A DNA stretch of 17,815 nt from Gemmatimonadales bacterium (lineage in GTDB: Bacteria; Gemmatimonadota; Gemmatimonadetes; Palauibacterales; Palauibacteraceae), in the NCBI GenBank assembly GCA_030636765.1, contig DAOVWI010000028.1, forward strand, positions 1 through 17,815, in the 5' to 3' direction. Under the pieces are notes generated by a model that did not search any database, had not been told where the DNA came from, and was given only the letters and a program-made list of their open reading frames with translations. Of the stretch, positions 15,142-17,815 are shown one piece after another. The position numbers were made by a program, and so were the translations under genes. Position 1 is the stretch's first letter; every line of letters starts with the position of its first letter.

Positions 15142-16422
15142 GTGAACTGGTGGACGGCTCTGGACGAAGGGGTTCGGATCGCCCTTTCGGCGCTGCGTGC
15201 TAACAAGGTGCGGAGCGGCCTCACGATCCTTGGCGTGACGATCGGCGTGCTGGTCGTGATGGTCATGTCTGCCGTGATCCAGGGTGTCAACGGGAGTTTC
15301 ACGGACGCCATCTCCTCCCGTGGAGTCACGACCTTTTACGTCGTCCATGCGTCGCTCGGCATCGAGATCAACACGGGATACGAGGACGAAGAATCCGATT
15401 TCATGACGAACCCGCCCCTCGACCCGGCGATGGCGCGTGACCTGGCCCGCCTGCCCGAGATCCAGGATGTGTGGGAGTACGCCGACCTCTCTCAATCCGG
15501 CTTCGAGGCCCGACGGGGGGCCGAGCGCGCCGAGATCGCGCTGGTCGCGGTCACCGACTCCTACCTCGAGTTCGACAACGGGGACTTGGTAGACGGACGC
15601 TGGTTCACATCGACCGAGAGCTACCGCGCCCGCAACGTGGCGGTCATCGACTCGGCCATGGCGCTCGATGTGTTCGAGGGTCGCGACCCGATCGGGCAGG
15701 ACTTCTTGATCTCGAGCCCGGGGTTCGGCATCACCGGGGCCAGCGACGCTCCTTTCCGGGTCGTGGGCGTCTACCGGCCGCCGGCCAACCTGTTTGCCGG
15801 CCTTGCCACCCACTACGTCTTCATACCCTTCCCCACCGCCGATAAGGACCTGGACATCTGGGACCGGTTGATCGGCTTTGCGGTGCGGCCGAACCCCGGC
15901 GTCACCCTCGAAGAGGCGCTCGACGCGGTGGAGACTCGAATGCGGGAGCTCAGGGGTCTGTCACCGGGCCAGGAATCCAACTTCGCCCTCATAACCCAGG
16001 ATCAAGTTCTCGAGCTGTGGAACCAGCTGACCGGCGTTCTGTTCACCGTCATGGTGGCGCTCTCCAGCGTGGGCCTCATGGTGGGTGGCGTTGGCGTGAT
16101 CGGGATCATGATGATCTCCGTCACTGAACGGACACGCGAGATCGGACTGAGGAAATCCATGGGCGCACGACGGCGCGACATCCTCTGGCAGTTCCTCGTA
16201 GAGGCCTCGACGCTCACGCTGCTCGGCGGCGCGCTCGGACTCGTTCTCGGCGGCGGCATCGTGTTCGGCCTTAACCGCTGGTCCCCCGTTCCCGCCGAGG
16301 CGCCTATCTGGGCCATCGTCGCGGCGCTCGTTGTTTCCGCTCTCACGGGAATCGGCTTCGGCCTGTATCCCGCCGCGCGGGGAGCCCGCCTCGATCCCGT
16401 CGAGGCGCTCCGGTACGAGTAG
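15142..16422 (+). CDS. ABC exporter permease, MacB/FtsX type (second of two)
   Basis: The 426-residue paralogue of the preceding permease has the same plan: first helix about 28-50 (LTILGVTIGVLVVMVMSAVI), a periplasmic domain (about 50-290) and an FtsX domain. The coupling motif VTERTREIGLRKSMGARRRD (about 328-347) and the C-terminal DPVEALRYE are present. The periplasmic part differs strongly from the first permease, as expected for a heterodimer. The start is a GTG at 15142 behind an excellent GGAGGAGG; the gap to the first permease is 33 nt. The bshB1 start lies only 4 nt after its stop, which points to shared transcription and translational coupling. Confidence 0.95.
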   Translation: MNWWTALDEGVRIALSALRANKVRSGLTILGVTIGVLVVMVMSAVIQGVNGSFTDAISSRGVTTFYVVHASLGIEINTGYEDEESDFMTNPPLDPAMARDLARLPEIQDVWEYADLSQSGFEARRGAERAEIALVAVTDSYLEFDNGDLVDGRWFTSTESYRARNVAVIDSAMALDVFEGRDPIGQDFLISSPGFGITGASDAPFRVVGVYRPPANLFAGLATHYVFIPFPTADKDLDIWDRLIGFAVRPNPGVTLEEALDAVETRMRELRGLSPGQESNFALITQDQVLELWNQLTGVLFTVMVALSSVGLMVGGVGVIGIMMISVTERTREIGLRKSMGARRRDILWQFLVEASTLTLLGGALGLVLGGGIVFGLNRWSPVPAEAPIWAIVAALVVSALTGIGFGLYPAARGARLDPVEALRYE

Positions 16423-16426
16423 CCCT

Positions 16427-17170
16427 TTGACACGAACCGATCATCCACCGGAAGTCGACGTCCTGGCGATCGCCGCCCACCAGGACGACGTCGAGCTCAC
16501 CTGCGGTGGGACCCTCCTCCGGTGCGTGGAGCAGGGATACCGCACGGGCGCGATCGACCTCACGAAGGGCGAGATGGGCACCCGCGGCTCGGCAGAGCTG
16601 CGGGCAGAGGAGGCTGAGCGAGCCGCCGAGGTGCTCGGGCTGGCCGTGCGATGGAACGCCGGCCTTCCGGACGCGGGCGTGGTCAACAGCCCGGAGAGCC
16701 GCGAGCGGCTCGTGACCATGATCCGCCGCCTGCGCCCCAGGGTCGTGATCCTTCCCTTCTCCCGCGGGAGACACCCGGACCACCGGGTGACCGCCGAGCT
16801 GGGACGCGACGCCTGCTTCCTCGCCGGCCTGGCCCGCTACGGCTCCCGGGAGGCGCCGGCTCACAAGCCACACAAGCTGCTGTACGCGCTCAGCTACCGG
16901 GAGGACCCCGTAAAGCCCACCTTCGTCGTTCGCCTGGAGGAGGAGCATTTCCGGCGGAAGATGGAGGCGATTCGGTGCTACGCGTCGCAGTTCGATGCCA
17001 CGGATTCCGCGGGCGAGATCTTCCCTACCGGTCAGCCGCTCTACGAGCTCGTCGAGACTCAGGCACGCCACTACGGATCGCTGATCCGCTCGCCGTACGG
17101 GGAGCCGTACTACACGGACGAGACGGTGCGGGTGGACGATGTCGTGCAGCTCCCCGTAAGGTCGCTGTAG
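16427..17170 (+). CDS. bshB1: Bacillithiol biosynthesis deacetylase BshB1 (PIG-L/LmbE fold)
   Basis: BshB1 deacetylates N-acetylglucosaminyl-malate to GlcN-malate, the second step of bacillithiol synthesis, before BshC adds cysteine. From TTG 16427 the protein has 247 residues (family about 235). PIG-L marks: AAHQDDVEL (16-24; zinc ligands His18 and Asp21 with the general base Asp20), and GRHPDH (115-120) giving the third zinc ligand and catalytic His. BshB1-specific context: DLTKGEMGTRGSAELR (45-60) and WNAGLPDAGV. Position 19 is Gln where Pro is more usual. No ATG or GTG start is available in frame near the domain start, so TTG 4 nt after the permease stop is the best choice. bshA and bshC are not in this window. 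The stop codon lies inside a terminator-like hairpin. Confidence 0.93.
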   Translation: MTRTDHPPEVDVLAIAAHQDDVELTCGGTLLRCVEQGYRTGAIDLTKGEMGTRGSAELRAEEAERAAEVLGLAVRWNAGLPDAGVVNSPESRERLVTMIRRLRPRVVILPFSRGRHPDHRVTAELGRDACFLAGLARYGSREAPAHKPHKLLYALSYREDPVKPTFVVRLEEEHFRRKMEAIRCYASQFDATDSAGEIFPTGQPLYELVETQARHYGSLIRSPYGEPYYTDETVRVDDVVQLPVRSL

Positions 17171-17188
17171 AAGGCTGTCAGCCTTCTA
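17168..17188. terminator. Terminator-like hairpin between convergent genes
   Basis: A perfect inverted repeat, TAGAAGGCTG (17168-17177) and CAGCCTTCTA (17179-17188) around a central T, includes the bshB1 stop codon. In RNA it gives a stem of 8 pairs with a 5-nt loop. It lacks a clear T-run on either side, so its action as an intrinsic terminator is inferred from its place between convergent genes. Confidence 0.6.
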
Positions 17189-17250
17189 GTCAGGCCGCTG
17201 AAACCCCTGGCCGCGGTACGAGCACCGGGCCGGCCTGCGGGGACGGATCA

Positions 17251-17595
17251 TCACTCGCATGCCACCTCGACGAGGAGCCGCTTCCAGCTCGGCACGCTCT
17301 CGTCTCCCACGCGAAGCGCACGAACCGTCGCCCGACCACCCCGCCGCATCCACGGCCCGAGCCAGCTGGCGATCTCGTTCGGGAGGTGCCCGATCGCATC
17401 GCCACGGTGGAGGTGGACCCACACCTGATCGAGGGCCGTGCCGGGTGGATCCGGGAGGAGCATCAGCGGCTCTCCCGATCGGATGTTGAGGAGATGCCGA
17501 GCCCGGTCTCCGAAAACCAGGCCGTGCACGGTGGCCCGAAAGACGCGGGCAGCCAGTAGCGGAAGAGGCGGCAGTGAAATAGAAAGGGGGATCAT
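17251..17595 (-). CDS. Small stand-alone HIRAN-domain-like protein
   Basis: The 114-residue protein starts at ATG 17595 with GGAGG three nt upstream, which is close but convincing. From about residue 25 it follows the layout of HIRAN domains: VHGLVFGDRARHLLNIRSGEPLML (24-47), a Pro/Asp loop, VWVHLHRGDAIGHLPNEIAS (58-77) with the IGHLP-N-IA motif, and a final strand (VPSWKRLLVEVACE). HIRAN domains, known from HLTF/Rad5-type proteins and stand-alone bacterial proteins, bind DNA ends or are suspected to. The characteristic 'NPxDxxAV' loop is here DPPGTALDQVWV, so it is a divergent member. It is convergent with bshB1 across the hairpin at 17168-17188. A small unrelated beta-barrel protein is the alternative. 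Confidence 0.6.
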   Translation of the reverse strand: MIPLSISLPPLPLLAARVFRATVHGLVFGDRARHLLNIRSGEPLMLLPDPPGTALDQVWVHLHRGDAIGHLPNEIASWLGPWMRRGGRATVRALRVGDESVPSWKRLLVEVACE

Positions 17596-17815
17596 GATCC
17601 TCCGTGGGTGCGAGAGTCGCGGATGGCCGATGTGAGGAGTAGCCGCTCAAGCTAGAGAGAACCGTCTGCGGAGGAAACCTGTCCGAGGGGGAGCCTCCGC
17701 CGCGACCCATCGGGAGCCGCTCCGCCACGACCCGTCGGGAGCCGCCGCGCCGCGTCAGGAACTCCCGGTGGCGGATCGAATACCACCTCGGCACGGTGGC
17801 CATGCGCCCGGAACC
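17596..17815. other. Right-end stretch with no gene I can support
   Basis: A minus-strand frame opens at ATG 17803 (MATVPRWYSIRHREFLTRR...) and has GC-rich third positions for its first ~35 codons. It then becomes low-complexity Arg/Gly/Ser and runs on across the HIRAN-like gene, so it looks like a shadow or a fragment. A tandem repeat sits inside it. The part next to 17595 must hold the promoter of the HIRAN-like gene if it has its own, but I see no clear hexamers. Confidence 0.4.
17703..17752. repeat. Two imperfect 25-bp tandem copies
   Basis: Unit 1 (17703-17727) and unit 2 (17728-17752) both begin CGACCC(A/G)TCGGGAGCCGC and agree at 21 of 25 positions by my count. Each contains the partly self-complementary CCCRTCGGG. 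No function is evident. Confidence 0.7.

Noticed and set aside
15142..16422. The second permease as a recent duplication of the first
   Set aside because: They share only the FtsX coupling motif and tail; the periplasmic domains are very different, so this is an old heterodimeric pair and not a recent repeat.

Overview
The window is high-GC bacterial DNA with tightly packed genes, small gaps and GTG/TTG starts mixed with ATG. Three features suggest a Gram-negative-type, bacillithiol-making bacterium: a bacillithiol deacetylase (bshB1), an adaptor/ATPase/two-permease exporter, and a secreted protein. A Gemmatimonadota-like lineage would fit, but that is an inference from gene content and style. 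No rRNA, tRNA, CRISPR array or insertion sequence was seen.

Region 1 (1-2496, minus strand) reads thpR (RNA 2',3'-cyclic phosphodiesterase) -> membrane-anchored hypothetical protein -> aldehyde dehydrogenase, which runs off the left edge. Region 2 (2605-5798, plus strand) is divergent from it and holds a QueD/PTPS-like protein, a CaCA Ca2+/Na+ antiporter and a KefB-like CPA2 antiporter with a TrkA-N domain.

Region 3 (5795-7106, plus strand) is the odd part. A SLC13-like permease start survives only as its first ~24 residues. It is followed by a SAM-dependent methyltransferase of 251 codons interrupted by one in-frame TGA at codon 99, and then a short DinB-fold protein that seems to lack a central segment. 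The TGA is followed at about 20 nt by a stem-loop whose apical loop is GGUCG, close in position and sequence to a bacterial SECIS element. The TGA may therefore encode selenocysteine. The damaged neighbours make plain gene decay a serious alternative.

Region 4 (7142-9237, minus strand) is ppa (inorganic pyrophosphatase) followed by comM (YifB-family AAA ATPase). Region 5 (about 9423-17170, plus strand) is a long co-oriented run: creatininase-family protein, secreted hypothetical, Yip1-family membrane protein, then a MacAB/YknXYZ-type exporter (adaptor, ATPase, two FtsX-type permeases), and finally bshB1 starting at a TTG 4 nt after the last permease. Region 6 (17171-17815) has a hairpin terminator over the bshB1 stop, a convergent small HIRAN-like gene on the minus strand, and about 220 nt without a gene I can support that contain a 25-bp imperfect tandem repeat.

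The genes cover general metabolism (aldehyde oxidation, pyrophosphate hydrolysis), RNA and pterin/deazapurine chemistry, cation homeostasis, export across the envelope and low-molecular-weight thiol synthesis. The DinB fold is shared with bacillithiol S-transferases, so the DinB remnant and bshB1 may be linked through thiol chemistry, but this is speculative.
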